Below, one piece after another: positions 5,445 through 5,894 of a stretch of 5,894 nt of DNA. The notes beneath the pieces were generated by a model. That model saw only the letters and a list, made by a program, of their open reading frames with translations. It searched no databases and had not been told where the DNA came from. The number at the start of each line of letters is the position of its first letter. Within the stretch, counting starts at the first letter, position 1. The stretch is from positions 1 to 5,894 of the forward strand of contig JAEZFE010000167.1 of assembly GCA_023437865.1 (NCBI GenBank). The letters run 5' to 3'. This DNA is from Pseudomonadota bacterium (GTDB lineage: Bacteria > Pseudomonadota > Alphaproteobacteria > Rhodospirillales > Magnetospirillaceae). The translations under genes and the position numbers were made by a program.

Positions 5445-5470
5445 AAGGCGCCCGCGCGTCGCGGGTCCTT
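5445..5470 (+). repeat. GC-rich hairpin at the 5' end of the htpG leader
   Basis: CCCGCG (5451-5456) and CGCGGG (5460-5465) pair around a three-base loop CGT. A G-U pair (5450-5466) and AAGG (5445-5448) with CCTT (5467-5470) extend the stem past a bulged C. It coincides with the predicted transcript start, so the RNA would begin with or inside this hairpin. No T-run follows, so it is not a terminator. It could stabilise the 5' end or influence initiation. Confidence 0.5.
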
Positions 5471-5497
5471 CAGGTGATAGACAAACAGGAATCAACC

Positions 5498-5894
5498 ATG
5501 GCCGAAGAGAAGCGCGAGTTTCAGGCGGAAGTCGCCAAGCTGCTGGATATCGTCGTCCACTCGCTCTACTCCAATAAGGAGATCTTCCTGCGCGAGCTGA
5601 TCTCCAACGCGTCCGACGCCTGCGACAAGCTGCGCTACCAGGCGTTGACCGATGCCGCGCTGGTCGAGGGCGACGCCGATTACCGCATCCGCCTCATTCC
5701 CGATGCCGAAGCGGGTACGCTGACCATCGCCGATAATGGCATCGGTATGAACAAGGACGATCTGGTTGCCAATCTGGGCACCATCGCCAAGTCGGGCACC
5801 GCCGAGTTCATGAGCCGGCTGACCGGCGATTCGAAGAAGGACATGAGCCTGATCGGCCAGTTCGGCGTCGGCTTCTATTCGGCCTTCATGGTGG
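5498..5894 (+). CDS. htpG: HtpG (bacterial Hsp90) molecular chaperone, N-terminal part
   Basis: The first 132 residues of the cytosolic ATP-dependent chaperone HtpG, cut off by the right edge; full-length members have about 620-640 residues. The visible part is most of the GHKL/HATPase nucleotide-binding domain. Features: [20 protein letters not shown] (residues 21-40), with the catalytic Glu33 and Mg-binding Asn37; DNGIGM (79-84), whose Asp79 contacts adenine; [10 protein letters not shown] (92-101), the lid; and [11 protein letters not shown] (120-130), the glycine-rich ATP lid hinge. ATG 5498 is preceded by AGGA (5487-5490) with a seven-base spacer and gives the normal N terminus. It is transcribed away from hpf. 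The RpoH-like promoter and leader hairpin upstream suggest heat induction. Nothing in the visible part is unusual. Confidence 0.97.
   Translation, partial: MAEEKREFQAEVAKLLDIVVHSLYSNKEIFLRELISNASDACDKLRYQALTDAALVEGDADYRIRLIPDAEAGTLTIADNGIGMNKDDLVANLGTIAKSGTAEFMSRLTGDSKKDMSLIGQFGVGFYSAFMV

Noticed and set aside
1..5894. Mobile elements, CRISPR arrays, tRNA genes, toxin-antitoxin or defence genes
   Set aside because: No transposase, spaced repeats, tRNA-like cloverleaf, integration repeats or defence-type domains were found; every long coding region is explained by common chromosomal families.

Overview
This window is ordinary, gene-dense chromosomal DNA from a GC-rich bacterium. The best guess is an alphaproteobacterium of the Rhodospirillales, and Magnetospirillum-like is plausible. 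That rests on the high GC codon use, the style of the chemoreceptor and HisKA kinase, a CTTG-type heat-shock promoter, and the HtpG and short HPF sequences. It is inference, not a database match. No mobile element, CRISPR array, tRNA or rRNA was seen.

Layout, left to right. The 3' part of a methyl-accepting chemotaxis protein (1-626, +) runs in from the left edge. After 80 bp comes a membrane sensor histidine kinase (707-2428, +) with a large periplasmic Cache-like sensor and no response regulator in view. It converges with an EamA/DMT-family transporter (2425-3291, -), and the two stop codons interlock in a CTAG. The 233-bp A+T-richer gap 3292-3524 separates the transporter from a divergent 78-aa protein of unknown function (3525-3761, +), which ends in a textbook intrinsic terminator. 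A LysR-type regulator (3839-4696, -) converges on that terminator. Then come a short ribosome-hibernation factor of the HPF/RaiA family (4898-5251, -) and, divergent from it, the start of htpG (5498 to the right edge, +).

Functional themes. The left third is signal input: a chemoreceptor plus a two-component kinase. The right third is stress response: a ribosome hibernation factor and the Hsp90 chaperone HtpG share a 246-bp divergent control region. That region holds an RpoH-like promoter and a GC-rich 5' hairpin on the htpG side.

The most interesting item is not a gene. The transporter's leader (minus strand, about 3415 to 3292) contains a compact set of inverted repeats. A seven-base anti-Shine-Dalgarno is perfectly complementary to the Shine-Dalgarno of the TTG-started transporter gene. 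Two hairpins lie upstream of it, and the loop of one can pair with the segment just before the Shine-Dalgarno. This is what a translation-controlling riboswitch or other regulatory leader would look like, but only covariation or probing could show that it is real. There is no gene-free stretch longer than 300 bases.
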